Below, piece after piece: positions 37,199-45,610 of a stretch of DNA of 64,000 nucleotides. How positions within the stretch are numbered: position 1 is the first letter of the stretch; each line of letters opens with the position of its first letter. This DNA is from JAWVFM01 sp963841455 (lineage in GTDB: Bacteria; Actinomycetota; Thermoleophilia; Solirubrobacterales; 70-9). The position numbers were made by a program, and so were the translations under genes. The notes under the pieces are model-generated. The model did no database searches. It saw only the letters and a program-made list of their open reading frames with translations, and was not told the origin of the DNA. The stretch lies in the NCBI GenBank assembly GCA_963841455.1, contig CAWJCU010000008.1, forward strand, positions 62,001 through 126,000, in the 5' to 3' direction.

Positions 37199-37902
37199 GC
37201 AGCGGGCGCATACTCGTCGCCGACGACGAGACGTCGGTCCGCGATGCGGTTGGCTATGCCCTCCAGCAGGAGGGCTTCGACGTCACGCTCGCGGTCGACG
37301 GCGACGATGCCGAGCAGAAGCTCAGTGGCGACGGCGATCGCTTCGACCTCCTCGTCCTCGACATCATGATGCCGGGGCGGAGCGGGCTCGACCTCTGTCG
37401 CGACGTCCGCGCGCGGAGCCCCGTACCGATCATCCTTCTCACCGCGAAGGACGCCGAGGTCGACAAGGTCGTGGGCCTCGAGGTCGGGGCGGACGACTAC
37501 GTGACGAAGCCGTTCTCGGTTCGCGAGCTCCTCGGACGGGTGCGCGCGCAGCTTCGCCGCCGCGAGCTGGACCGCAGCTCCTCGGCGAGCGAGGCGAAGA
37601 CGATCGAGGCCGGTTCAGTGCGAATCGACCTCGGGCGCCATCTCGTCACCGTCCGGGGCGAAGCGGTGAACCTCACGCGCTCCGAGTTCCAGGTGCTGCG
37701 GTTGCTGGCGGAGCGGCCCGGGCAGGTGTTCAGCCGCCTCGAGATCATGGAGGAGCTGTGGCAGTCGGAGTTTTCGGGCGACGTTCGGGCATGTGACGTG
37801 CACATCTCGAACCTCCGCCAGAAGGTCGAGCGCGACCCGCAGGATCCCGAGCTCGTGCTGACCGTGCGCGGGGTGGGCTACCGCCTCGCCGAGCAGGGGT
37901 GA
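37195..37902 (+). CDS. OmpR/PhoB-family response regulator
   Basis: 235 residues. Receiver: ILVADDETSVRDA, VLDIMMPGRSGLDL with the phospho-Asp near residue 56, LLTAKD, DYVTKPFSVREL. Winged helix: LTRSEFQVLRLLAERPGQVFSRLEIMEELW, DVHISNLRQKVE, VRGVGYRL. Partner of the upstream kinase. The TGA is followed within 5 nt by the second double-hairpin repeat, which separates it from a convergent gene. Confidence 0.93.
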   Translation: MSSGRILVADDETSVRDAVGYALQQEGFDVTLAVDGDDAEQKLSGDGDRFDLLVLDIMMPGRSGLDLCRDVRARSPVPIILLTAKDAEVDKVVGLEVGADDYVTKPFSVRELLGRVRAQLRRRELDRSSSASEAKTIEAGSVRIDLGRHLVTVRGEAVNLTRSEFQVLRLLAERPGQVFSRLEIMEELWQSEFSGDVRACDVHISNLRQKVERDPQDPELVLTVRGVGYRLAEQG

Positions 37903-37905
37903 TCC

Positions 37906-37959
37906 GAGGGGCTTTAGCCCCGAAATCAGCGTGTAGGGGCGCCGCAGGCGCCCGCAAGT
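37906..37959 (+). repeat. double-hairpin intergenic repeat, copy B
   Basis: Stem 1 is GGGGCT-TT-AGCCCC (37908-37921), then the 15-nt linker GAAATCAGCGTGTAG. Stem 2 is GGGCGCC-GCA-GGCGCCC (37937-37953), then GCAAGT. It lies between a response-regulator stop and the stop of a convergent gene, so no start codon is downstream on its strand. This argues against a purely translational role. It could terminate or protect the mRNA 3' end. Confidence 0.8.
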
Positions 37960-37962
37960 GGT

Positions 37963-38457
37963 TTAGCGCAGGATCTCAACGAGCAGGACCCAGGCGGTGG
38001 CCACGGCGCCCACCGTCGCGCCGATGATGCCGCCGGCGACCCAGTAGAGGCCGCCTCCGGACTCCGCCAGCAGCGTCACGCCGCCGATGACGATCGGAAT
38101 CGTCCCGATCGCGGCGATCAGGATCCGGCCCGCAAGCCAGTTCAGATGTTGTGCGGCGTGAGGCAGGCTCGCGAACGTCTGGCGCGTGACCAGAGCGGCG
38201 AAGACGAGCCCCACGATCAGGAGCTCGACCCCGAGCGCCGTCCGGCTCTGGCCCGGGATCAGCCCGATGATGGAGACGATCACGACGCTCAGCAGGAGGA
38301 GCACGGTCGCCAGAGCACGCGCGGCCACCCCCTCCAGCTTCAGGATCCGCTCGATGTTGATCGACACAGCGACGAAGACGAGTCCGGCGAGCGCAGCGGA
38401 AGCGCCGGCGGAGGCGACGAAGAGGTCGGTCCATTCGGCTGGGTCGTACGCGGTCAG
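37963..38457 (-). CDS. four-helix membrane protein, apparent CTG start
   Basis: Coding similarity to common actinobacterial membrane proteins starts well before the first ATG/GTG: EWTDLFVASAGASAALAG and LVFVAVSINIERILKLEG form the first helix, followed by LATVLLLLSVVIVSIIGLIPG, a third helix, and IGATVGAVATAWVLLV. The only usable start codon after the in-frame upstream TAG is CTG at 38457 (reading (M)TAYDPAEW), with AGGA about 6 nt before it. From the first standard codon the protein would lose its first helix. 164 residues; function unknown. Confidence 0.7.
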   Translation of the reverse strand: MTAYDPAEWTDLFVASAGASAALAGLVFVAVSINIERILKLEGVAARALATVLLLLSVVIVSIIGLIPGQSRTALGVELLIVGLVFAALVTRQTFASLPHAAQHLNWLAGRILIAAIGTIPIVIGGVTLLAESGGGLYWVAGGIIGATVGAVATAWVLLVEILR

Positions 38458-38498
38458 AGCGCGGATCCTATGAGCCCCGAACTAGACTGCGACGCTGC

Positions 38499-38571
38499 GC
38501 CGGCGTAGCTCAGCTGGTAGAGCACTTCACTCGTAATGAAGGGGTCAGCGGTTCGAGTCCGCTCGCCGGCT
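38499..38571 (+). tRNA. tRNA-Thr, anticodon CGT
   Basis: Seven-base acceptor stem GCCGGCG/CGCCGGC, D-arm GCTCAGCTGGTAGAGC, anticodon stem CTTCA/TGAAG with loop CTCGTAA (anticodon CGT, reads ACG), and T-arm AGCGG-TTCGAGT-CCGCT. No CCA is encoded. The next gene starts four bases after the discriminator base. Confidence 0.97.
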
Positions 38572-38575
38572 TGAG

Positions 38576-38959
38576 ATGCGTGACAACGTCGAGTTGATCG
38601 AGTCCCTCTGGGATGCCTTTAGCCGAGGCGACCTCGAAAAGGTCGCCGGGGGCGTTGCCGACCAGGGCGAGATCGTCTTTCCGGAGGCGGTGCCGTGGGG
38701 AGGGACCTATCGCGGTCCGGACGGGTGCCTGGAGGCGTTCGAGCGCCTCGGCTCGTACTTCTCGGACTTCAAGGCGAAGCCGGAGATGATCCTCGGCGCC
38801 GACGACGATCACGTCGTCGTCGTCGTCAACACCACCGGCCGGGGCAAGGGCGGACGGCTCGACGCCCGCGTCGTCTGGCTCTACCGGCTGCGCGACGGCA
38901 AGGTGGTCCGTGGGGAGGCGTTCCCCGACACCGCCGCGGTCCTCGAGGCGATCGGCTGA
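38576..38959 (+). CDS. SnoaL/NTF2-like protein
   Basis: 127 residues. The N-terminus DNVELIESLWDAFSRGDLEKV is the typical first helix of SnoaL-like proteins. Then come RGPDGCLEAFERLGSYFSDFKAKPEMI and the strands DHVVVVVNTTGRGKG and DARVVWLYRLRDGKVVRGEAFPD, forming the cone-shaped barrel. The ATG is only 4 nt after tRNA-Thr(CGT), leaving no space for a ribosome-binding site; tRNA processing would leave a nearly leaderless mRNA. The stop overlaps the glycosyltransferase CTG. Ligand unknown. Confidence 0.85.
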   Translation: MRDNVELIESLWDAFSRGDLEKVAGGVADQGEIVFPEAVPWGGTYRGPDGCLEAFERLGSYFSDFKAKPEMILGADDDHVVVVVNTTGRGKGGRLDARVVWLYRLRDGKVVRGEAFPDTAAVLEAIG

Positions 38960-39987
38960 GCGCCCTCTCGGTCGTCGTCGTCACGCACCGAAGCCGCGAC
39001 GCGGTGGAGCGGACGCTTCCCGCCCTCGCGGCGCAGCTCGCTGAAGGTGACGAGCTGATCGTCGTCGACAACGACTCCGGCGACGGGACGGTCGACGCGG
39101 TTCGCGAGCTCGTGCCTCAGGCGATCGTCGTCAAGACCGGTGAGAACCTCGGCTACGGCGCCGGCAACAACAGGGGCGCCGCGCTCGCCACCGGCGACCT
39201 CCTCGTCTTCCTCAACCCCGACGCCGAGCCGGCACCCGGGTTCCGCGACGCCATCGTCAGGCCGCTCGCCGAGGGGCGGGACTTGGCGGCGTGGCAGGGA
39301 GTCGTGACCGCGGAGGGCGGACGGATCCTGAACACCCGCGGCGGGGTCGTCCACTTCACCGGGATCGCATGGGCAGGCGGGGCCGGAGACGCCGTCGACG
39401 AATCGGCGCTAGCGGCCCTCGGCGAGCCCGGCTTCGTCTCGGGCGCGTGCCTCGCGGTTCCGCGGCGGCATTTCGAGGCGGTCGGAGGGTTCGCGGAGGA
39501 CTTCTTCCTCTACCACGAGGACGTCGATCTGTCCCTGCGGTTGCGGCTCGCGGGCGGACGCCTCGGGGTCGAGCCCGCGGCGCGCGTGGATCACGAGTAC
39601 GAGTTCGAGAAGGGCCCGGTCAAGTGGCGCGGCCTCGAGCGCAACCGGTGGGCGACGGTCATCCGCACCTACCCGGGGCCGCTCCTGGTGATGCTCGTCC
39701 CGGCCCTGGCCGCCACGGAGCTCGCCCTCCTGGGTGCGTCGCTGGCCGGGGGCTGGCTGCCGCAGAAGGTCGCGTCGTGGGGCGACGTGATCCGCTCACT
39801 CCCGAAGCTCATGCGGGAGCGCCGGGAGATTCGCGCGGCGCGGCGAATCGACGGCCCGAGCTTCGCTGCCGGCCTCACCGCCGACCTCGACTCGGCCTAC
39901 CTCGGCGCAGCCGGGCGCTCCGGGGTTCTGCGCTCAGCCCTTCGCGCCTACTGGCGGGTCGCCCTCGCGCTCCTCGGCTCCCGCTGA
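38956..39987 (+). CDS. GT2-family glycosyltransferase (rhamnosyltransferase-like), apparent CTG start
   Basis: GT-A fold transferase. SVVVVTHRSRDAVERTLPAL opens the nucleotide-binding domain. LIVVDNDSGDGT and GENLGYGAGNNRGAA follow, LVFLNPDAEP contains the DxD-like site, and EDFFLYHEDVDLSLRLRLAGG is the acceptor/catalytic block typical of WbbL/RfbF-like enzymes. One C-terminal hydrophobic helix (LLVMLVPALAATELALLGASL). The only start fitting the family N-terminus is CTG 38956, overlapping the preceding TGA as CTGA, with GAGG 7 nt upstream. 343 residues. Likely in envelope polysaccharide synthesis. Confidence 0.85.
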   Translation: MSALSVVVVTHRSRDAVERTLPALAAQLAEGDELIVVDNDSGDGTVDAVRELVPQAIVVKTGENLGYGAGNNRGAALATGDLLVFLNPDAEPAPGFRDAIVRPLAEGRDLAAWQGVVTAEGGRILNTRGGVVHFTGIAWAGGAGDAVDESALAALGEPGFVSGACLAVPRRHFEAVGGFAEDFFLYHEDVDLSLRLRLAGGRLGVEPAARVDHEYEFEKGPVKWRGLERNRWATVIRTYPGPLLVMLVPALAATELALLGASLAGGWLPQKVASWGDVIRSLPKLMRERREIRAARRIDGPSFAAGLTADLDSAYLGAAGRSGVLRSALRAYWRVALALLGSR

Positions 39988-40395
39988 GGCCTCGGACTCC
40001 GCGCCGTTGGGCGTGGCGCCGTTCGCGCTCCGCGCCCGCAGCTCGTGGTCGAGCCTGGCGACCTCCTGGGCGAGGATCTTCGACTCTTCCGCGAGCCGCG
40101 AAATGGCGACGGAGAAATGCAGGAGGAGGATGAAGATCACCCCGAGCGCCGCGAGGAAGAGGGCGTTCGCCGGAACCGCGATGCCGACGAGGTCGGCGAC
40201 ATCGGCGAGAAGGCCGCGCCAAACCGCGAAGACCAGCAGGACGATGGCGAAGATCATCCACAGCAGGGCGTACCGCTCGGCGAGGCGGCGCCGGCGGACG
40301 AGCTCGAGGACGACGCCGAGCATGATCGCCGTCACGATGAGGGCGACGATCTGGACCCTGGTGTCGACGCCCGAGTGGGCGGCGAACGGGATCAC
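39934..40395 (-). CDS. DUF2304 membrane protein
   Basis: 153 residues: two to three hydrophobic helices (IVALIVTAIMLGVVLELVRR, YALLWMIFAIVLLVFAVW, LFLAALGVIFILLLHFSVAI) then a cytoplasmic coiled segment SRLAEESKILAQEVARLDHEL. The pattern RRRRLAERYALLW is the DUF2304 hallmark; these proteins usually sit beside a DPM1-like glycosyltransferase, as here (GTGA overlap). It probably helps that enzyme act on polyprenyl phosphate. The 3' end overlaps the convergent glycosyltransferase by 54 bp. Confidence 0.85.
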   Translation of the reverse strand: MIPFAAHSGVDTRVQIVALIVTAIMLGVVLELVRRRRLAERYALLWMIFAIVLLVFAVWRGLLADVADLVGIAVPANALFLAALGVIFILLLHFSVAISRLAEESKILAQEVARLDHELRARSANGATPNGAESEASAGAEEREGDPPVGAKG

Positions 40396-41216
40396 GCTCC
40401 GGGAGCCGCGCTCTCCGCGCTGGTCGCGGTCGCGGCGCCGGCCGTGACGGGCTCGCCTCCGGGTCGGTCGGGGTCGTCGCCCATCAGCGGGCTCGGGCGG
40501 CGTCGGAAGAGGCCGACGAAGATCGACAGCAGCACCTTCGCCATGTAGTAGGCGCTGCGGGGGTAGTCGATGGAGCTGCGGCCGAAGCCCCGCGCGTTCA
40601 TCCGCACCGGGACCTCGTGGATGCGGAGCCGGTGCGCGTTCAGCATCAGGATCGCCTCGACCTCCGGGTAGTCGTGCGGGTAGTCCCGCGCGAAGAGCTC
40701 GATGCCGCGGCGGTTGGTGATCCGGAAGCCGGAGGTCGGATCGGTGATTCGCTGGCGGCAGATCACCGTGAGGACGACCGAGAAGATGAGGTTGCCGATG
40801 CGGCGGCCGATCGGGACCTTGTAGCCGGGGTCGCCGCGGAAGCGGCTGCCGCACACCATGTCCGCCTGGTTGCCCTTCGTCTTCAGCTTCGCGAGCAGCT
40901 CGGGCAGGTAGGTCGGCTTGTGCTGGCCGTCGCCGTCGACCTGAGCGGCGACGTCGTAGCCCTCGCGCAGCGCGTACTTGAAGCCCGATTGGACCGCGCC
41001 GCCGATCCCGAGGTTGAACGGGTGGCTGATCACGGCGGCGCCTTCCGCTCGCGCCTCCGCGGCGGTAGCGTCTGTCGAGCCGTCGTCGACCACCACGACG
41101 TCGAAGTCCGGCGCCGTGCGCTTGATGTCGCGGACCACGCGACCGACCATTCCCTCCTCGTTATAGGCGGGGACGATCGCGAGCTTGCGAAGCTGGGAGT
41201 GCGCTTTGGCTGCCAT
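40392..41216 (-). CDS. GT2-family glycosyltransferase, dolichyl/polyprenyl-phosphate mannose synthase-like
   Basis: 274 residues. LAIVPAYNEEGMVGRVVRDI, DVVVVDDGSTDATAAEA, HPFNLGIGGAVQSGFKYAL, and AAQVDGDGQHKPTYLPELL with the metal-binding DGD. VCGSRFRGD and ITDPTSGFRITNRRGIELF complete the DPM1-like core, ending with FGRSSIDYPRSAYYMAKVLLSIFVGLF, an amphipathic membrane-binding stretch. Coupled to the DUF2304 gene. Expected to charge a polyprenyl phosphate with a hexose at the inner membrane. Confidence 0.9.
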   Translation of the reverse strand: MAAKAHSQLRKLAIVPAYNEEGMVGRVVRDIKRTAPDFDVVVVDDGSTDATAAEARAEGAAVISHPFNLGIGGAVQSGFKYALREGYDVAAQVDGDGQHKPTYLPELLAKLKTKGNQADMVCGSRFRGDPGYKVPIGRRIGNLIFSVVLTVICRQRITDPTSGFRITNRRGIELFARDYPHDYPEVEAILMLNAHRLRIHEVPVRMNARGFGRSSIDYPRSAYYMAKVLLSIFVGLFRRRPSPLMGDDPDRPGGEPVTAGAATATSAESAAPGA

Positions 41217-41278
41217 CGGCGTGGACGGCGCGAGCGTGAGCGCCGGGTGGGGTTCGCGCTCAGGGTAGCGCCACTGGA

Positions 41279-41782
41279 TCACTCGCCGCGGTCGCCCGCG
41301 CCCCTGTGAAGGAGGATCTGCTCGCGTTCGGCGAGGCGGTTGCCGCGGCGAAGCTCGGCCTCGTGCTGGCGGCGGACCTCGTCCTCGGTCTCGGGCTCGA
41401 GCGGCGGTGCGGGCGTGGGCTCGCCGTCGTCGCCGAGCGCGACCATCGTCAGGTAGGCCGTGGAGGTGTGCCGCTTCTCGCCCGTTCGCGGGTTCTCGGC
41501 GTCGACCCGCACGCCGACCTCCATCGAGCTGCGCCAAACGGCGTTGACCGTCGCGCTGCACGAAAGGAGCTCGCCGATGTTGACGGGCGACGTGAACGTC
41601 ATGCGGTCCATCGTCGCGGTGACGACACGGCATCTCGAGTGGCGCACGGCCGCGACGCCGGCGGCCTCGTCGCAGAGCTTCATGACGACGCCGCCGTGGA
41701 CGAACCCCGCCGAGTTCGCGTCGCCGATCCCCATCCACCTGATCAGGTACGAGCGGGAGTCGGCGGGCTTCTTGGCGTCCAC
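41279..41782 (-). CDS. acyl-CoA thioesterase (hotdog fold, YciA/BACH-like)
   Basis: 167 residues. RWMGIGDANSAGFVHGGVVMKLCDEAAGVAA has the central helix with the catalytic Asp/Asn and Gly-rich turn. DRMTFTSPVNIGELLSCSATVN and SMEVGVRVDAENPRTGEKRHTSTAYLTMVAL are the following strands typical of YciA. A charged C-terminal tail (about 35 residues) probably aids oligomerisation. GTG start with TAGGAT 7 nt upstream and no Shine-Dalgarno. Confidence 0.88.
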   Translation of the reverse strand: MDAKKPADSRSYLIRWMGIGDANSAGFVHGGVVMKLCDEAAGVAAVRHSRCRVVTATMDRMTFTSPVNIGELLSCSATVNAVWRSSMEVGVRVDAENPRTGEKRHTSTAYLTMVALGDDGEPTPAPPLEPETEDEVRRQHEAELRRGNRLAEREQILLHRGAGDRGE

Positions 41783-41789
41783 CGACGCG

Positions 41790-41795
41790 ATCCTA
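41790..41795 (-). promoter_or_regulatory. -10 element of the thioesterase gene
   Basis: TAGGAT on the minus strand, 7 nt before the GTG at 41782. Leaderless layout, facing the similar element of the uracil-DNA glycosylase gene. Confidence 0.45.
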
Positions 41796-41813
41796 GTGTC
41801 GCCCCCACGCCCA

Positions 41814-41852
41814 GCGCCGAATTGCGTCGACCCTGACGACGGAATTCGGCGC
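41814..41852. repeat. palindromic repeat family 2, copy 1
   Basis: GCGCCGAATT and AATTCGGCGC form a perfect 10-bp inverted repeat. Inside it, CGTCG and CGACG pair again around ACCCTGA. It fills the divergent gap between thioesterase and uracil-DNA glycosylase promoters. The inner words AATTGCGTCG and GACGGAA are shared with the palindrome at 59329-59373, while the outer arms differ. Confidence 0.7.
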
Positions 41853-41871
41853 TCGTGCGCCGAGTGCCGCC

Positions 41872-41877
41872 TACGCT
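41872..41877 (+). promoter_or_regulatory. -10 element of the uracil-DNA glycosylase gene
   Basis: TACGCT with a 6-nt gap to the ATG at 41884. No Shine-Dalgarno. Leaderless layout. Confidence 0.45.
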
Positions 41878-41883
41878 TCGCCG

Positions 41884-42561
41884 ATGGGCGCGACGCTCGA
41901 GCAGCTCGAGGGGGAGATCACGCGCTGCCGCGCGCTGCCCGCGCCTCGTCGCCTGGCGCGAGGCCGCCGCGGCCGACCCGCCAAAGCGCTACCGCGGCGA
42001 GGACTACTGGGCCCGGCCGGTGCCGGCGTTCGGGGATCCGCGGGCCCGCCTCGTCATCGTCGGCCTCGCGCCGGCCGCGCACGGGGCGAACCGGACCGGG
42101 CGGATGTTCACCGGCGACCGCTCCGGCGACTGGCTCTACGCGGCGCTCCACCGCGCCGGCCTCGCGAACCAGCCGACGTCGGTTGACGCCGGCGACGGGC
42201 TCGAGCTGCATGGAGCCTTCATCACGGCCGTGAACCGCTGCGCGCCGCCCGCCAACAAGCCCGACTCCCGCCGAGCGCGACAACTGCCTGCCCTATCTGG
42301 CCGAGGAGCTTCGGCTCCTCGGCGAGGCGCGGTCGATCCTCGCCCTCGGCGCCTACGCGCTGGGACGGCGCACTGCGGGCGCTCGCGGCGCTCGGGCACC
42401 CCTCGCCGCGACCGCGGCCGCGCTTCGGCCACGAGGCCGAGGCGGAGATCGGGCCGTACAGGCTCGTCGGCTGCTTCCACCCCTCGCAGCAGAACACCTT
42501 CACCGGCAAGCTGACCGAGGCGATGCTCGACGCCGCGATCGCGAGGGCCATCCGGGGCTAG
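41884..42561 (+). CDS. family 5 uracil-DNA glycosylase (UdgB), three frame breaks
   Basis: Removes uracil (and possibly hypoxanthine) from DNA in base excision repair. Blocks in three successive frames: CRACPRLVAWREAAA at the N-terminus with the Fe-S cysteines, RPVPAFGDPRARLVIVGLAPAAHGANRTGRMFTGDRSG (the family 5 motif with GLAPAAHG), FITAVNRCAPPANKPTPAERDNC, and LVGCFHPSQQNTFTGKL with the HPSxQN motif. Removing one base at about 41935, 42263 and 42360 gives 225 codons, a normal length. The stop shares CTAG with the convergent malic enzyme. Confidence 0.88.
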
Positions 42562-43894
42562 AGGCCGGCCGGCACTCGCTCGGGGCGCGCAAGGCCGTCG
42601 GCGCGGACGGCGTCGGCGACGGCGCGGGCGACCTCGGCGTGGACGGCGGGGTCGAGCGCGTCGGGCACCAGCTCGGCCTGCTCGGAGAGGTCCGCGATCG
42701 CGTGCGCCGCGGCCAGCTTCATTCCGGTCGAGATCTCCGCCGCCCCGGTCTCGAGCGCCCCGCGGAAGATGCCGGGGAAGCCGAGGACGTTGTTGACCAT
42801 CGTGCCGTCGGCGGCGAAGGCGGCTCCGGCCTCGAGCGCGGCCCGCGGCTCGATCTCGGGCTCGGGGTTCGAGAGGGCGAAGATGACCTGGCCGTCGCGG
42901 ACCTGATCGGGCGAGATCAGGCCGGGGACCCCGGTGGTGGCGACGACGAGGTCCGACCGCGCCATGACGTCCTCGAACGGGACGACCTCGATGCCGCGAC
43001 GGCGGGCCTCGGCGTGCGAGCGCCTCGTTCGGGTCGGAGGCGAGCACCGCGGCGGCGCCGGCTTCGACCATCAGCGTCGCGATGCCGAGCCCCGCGGCGC
43101 CGAGGCCGACCTGGCCGACGGTCATGGCGCCGAGCTCGGTCCCGACCTGGTCGCAGGCGACAAGCGCCGCGGCGACGGTTGCGACCGCCGTGCCGTGGAC
43201 GTCGTCGTGCATCACCGGGATGTCGAGCGCGTCCTTCAGGCGGGCCTCGATCTCGAAGCAGTCGGGGACCCTGATGTCCTCGAGGTGGATCGCGCCGAAG
43301 CCGGGCGCGATCGTCGTCACGGCGGCGACGAACTCGTCGACGTCCTCGGTGGCGACGAGGATCGGGACCGCGGAGATCCCGACCATCTGGCGGTAGAACA
43401 TCGCCTTGCCCTCCATCACGGGCATCGAGGCGACGGCGCCGATGTTGCCGAGCCCGAGCACCCGGGTGCCGTTGGTGCAGATGGCGATGGTGCGGCCGAT
43501 CGTCGTGTAGCGGTTGGCGAGCGCGGGCTCGTCGGCGATCATCGTGCAGACGCGCGCGACGCCCGGCGTGTACGCGTCGCGCATGTCCTGGAGGGTGCGC
43601 ATCCGGTGCGCGACCTCGACGTTCAGCTTGCCGCCCTCGTGGGCGCGCACGGCCCGGTCGTAGTAGTCGATGACGCGCACGCCGTCGAGCTGGCCGAGCA
43701 TGCCCGCGACCGTCTTCGCCTGGCCGTGGTCCGCGACCTCGATCGAGAGCTCGCGGATCGAGCGGTCGTCGGCCGACCGACACCGTGGTGACGTCGCCGA
43801 TCAGGCCCTGGCCCTCGGCGACCCGTGCGCAAACCCGCGCGAGCGAGCCCACGGCGTGCGGCTGCTCGATCCGGTAGACGTAGTCGACCGCCAC
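42558..43894 (-). CDS. NAD-type malic enzyme with N-terminal ACT domain, two frame breaks
   Basis: Oxidatively decarboxylates malate to pyruvate. The first 80 residues are an ACT-like regulatory domain (YVYRIEQPHAVGSLARVCARV). Then comes malic enzyme: RDAYTPGVARVC with the catalytic Tyr, VLGLGNIGAVASMPVMEGKA, PVMHDDVHGTAVATVAAAL with the metal-binding Asp pair, QVGLGAAGLGIA as the NAD loop, and IFALSNPEPEIEP. Frame breaks of +1 near 43771 and 43020; corrected it is 445 codons. ACT-fused malic enzymes are known in actinobacteria and suggest amino-acid or effector control. Confidence 0.88.
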
Positions 43895-43923
43895 CGGAGC
43901 GGACCGTAACCTAAGTTCCCAGG

Positions 43924-44496
43924 GTGTTCCCGCTCAACCTGCCGAACGTGCTGACGGTGCTTCGCATCGTCGCGGCGCCCGTTCTCGTCGTCGTCCTCCT
44001 GGGAGCGATCCCGGGAGGCGATGTTGCGGCGGCGATCGTGTTCGCCCTCGCCGCCCTGACCGACGGGCTCGACGGCTACATCGCCCGCTCGCAGGGGTCG
44101 GTCACGACCTTCGGGAAGCTGATGGACCCGCTCGCCGACAAGCTGCTGATCGTCGCGGCACTGATCTCGCTCGTCTCGCTGGACCGCCTCGCGGCCTGGG
44201 TCGCGATGGTGATCATCGCTCGCGAGATAGCGGTCACAGGCCTCCGGTCGCTCGCCGCCGAGCGGGGGGTCGTCATCGAGGCGAGCTGGCTCGGGAAGGT
44301 TAAGACGGCGCTGCAGGTGGTCGCGATCCTCGCCCTGATCGTCCAGAACCCGGCGCCCGTGTGGGTCGACGTGCTGGTCTACGCCGCCGTCGCGGCAACC
44401 GTGATCTCGGGGATCGACTACTTCTTCGGGTCTGCGATCGATGCTCGCCGAGCAGGGCGCCTCGAGCCACTCGCGCTCGGTGACGTGACGGCCTGA
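43924..44496 (+). CDS. pgsA: CDP-diacylglycerol-glycerol-3-phosphate 3-phosphatidyltransferase
   Basis: Makes phosphatidylglycerophosphate at the inner membrane. 190 residues. NLPNVLTVLRIVAAPV opens the first helix. The CDP-alcohol phosphotransferase motif spans LTDGLDGYIARSQGSVTTFGKLMDPLADK, with the three conserved Asp residues in the D-G-x2-A-R...G...D...D pattern. Four to six helices follow. GTG start with TAACCT 11 nt upstream. Its 3' end overlaps the antisense folE2 3' end. Confidence 0.93.
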   Translation: MFPLNLPNVLTVLRIVAAPVLVVVLLGAIPGGDVAAAIVFALAALTDGLDGYIARSQGSVTTFGKLMDPLADKLLIVAALISLVSLDRLAAWVAMVIIAREIAVTGLRSLAAERGVVIEASWLGKVKTALQVVAILALIVQNPAPVWVDVLVYAAVAATVISGIDYFFGSAIDARRAGRLEPLALGDVTA

Positions 44497-45471
44497 GCGC
44501 TCGCCGGTCTCGAGCTCGGCGAAGACCTCGTCGAGAAGGCCGGTTCGCTCGGCGACGACCGAGTGGCGATGGATGGTCTCGAGGTTCTCCTGCCTGGCGA
44601 TGATGAAGCCGCCGCCTCGCAGCTCGGGGTAGCGCTCGGCGACCCGGCGGACCATCTCGCGCACGCAGTCCTCGACGAAGCGGGGACGCCGATGCGCCCG
44701 CTCGACGACCGAGACCTCGTCGGACCGCTTCATCAGCTCGTAGATCTCGGAGCTCATCGACTGCTCGACGATGTGAAGGAGGTCACGGGCGTCGATCTCG
44801 ATCTCGGTGCCCTCAGGCCGCCCGATTCGCAGCGAGCCGATCCCGCGCTGGTTGTGGGTGGCCACCGGCACGGCCTCGAAGACACGGGCGATCTCCTCGT
44901 CGCTGAAGCCGTCTTCGATGAGCCGCTCCCGGGCGCGCCCCGCGACCAGGTCCTGGGCGCACGGGCAGGCAGTCATCCCCTGCGCCTCGACCCCAGTGAG
45001 GGTGCGGGTCCCCCGGAGGGAGGCCACGGCGGTGCCCAGCAGGGTGTAGATCTCCTGGGTCGGGATGTTCGAAACGGGAGCGGGCACGGTCTCCGGATAC
45101 CGGGCGGCGATCGTCACCTCGGCGCGCATCCCCTCCTGGCGCTCGAGCACGGTCTCCGCGATGTGGGCTGCAAGCTCCTCGGCGCGCAGGGTCTGACCGA
45201 GCACGACAGAGTCGATCGCCTCGTTGACGACCTCCTCGAAGCGCGACATGTGGACGCCGGCCTGGCTCGGGTCGAGATCGACGAAGCACTCGACCTCGGC
45301 GAAGTAGTGGTCGCCGGCGGCCTCGCGGCCGTTGCGCGAGGCGCCGCCGCCCACGCGGATCACCTTCTCGACGCCGCGTACGCCGACCCGGGTCAGGCTG
45401 ACCTCAGTCGAGGGCCGCCCTGCCTGGACGTCGGATGAAAGTGGCGAGAGAAGGTCGGTGGTGTCGCTCAC
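44418..45471 (-). CDS. folE2: GTP cyclohydrolase FolE2 (type IB), stop codon reached only after a probable frame break
   Basis: Zinc- or other metal-dependent enzyme making dihydroneopterin triphosphate for folate. EVSLTRVGVRGVEKVIRV, MTACPCAQDLVAGRARERL with the catalytic Cys, VATHNQRGIGSLRIG with the metal His, HIVEQSMSSEIYELMKRSDE and FVEDCVREMVRRV are all family blocks. The start GTG 45471 has GAGG 5 nt upstream. After the normal tail HVTEREWLEAP no stop appears; the open frame runs on antisense through all of pgsA to 43801. A single +1 correction near 44455 gives TAG at 44418-44420, a full-length gene. The end coordinate assumes that correction. Confidence 0.82.
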
Positions 45472-45568
45472 GGTCGCCTCGATTCGGTGGGAAATCGGCC
45501 GAGAACACTGGCTCCTCGACCAGGGCAAGGTTAGCGGTGGGACCGCCTCGTCCCGCCCTGGCAGTGCC

Positions 45569-45574
45569 TATACT
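45569..45574 (+). promoter_or_regulatory. -10 element upstream of the sigma factor gene
   Basis: TATACT stands out in GC-rich sequence 37 nt before the TTG start. No clear -35 hexamer was found at 16-18 nt. Confidence 0.4.
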
Positions 45575-45610
45575 CGGCGGCCGCCGAAGGCGTTTGGAGG
45601 AGCGCAGGGG

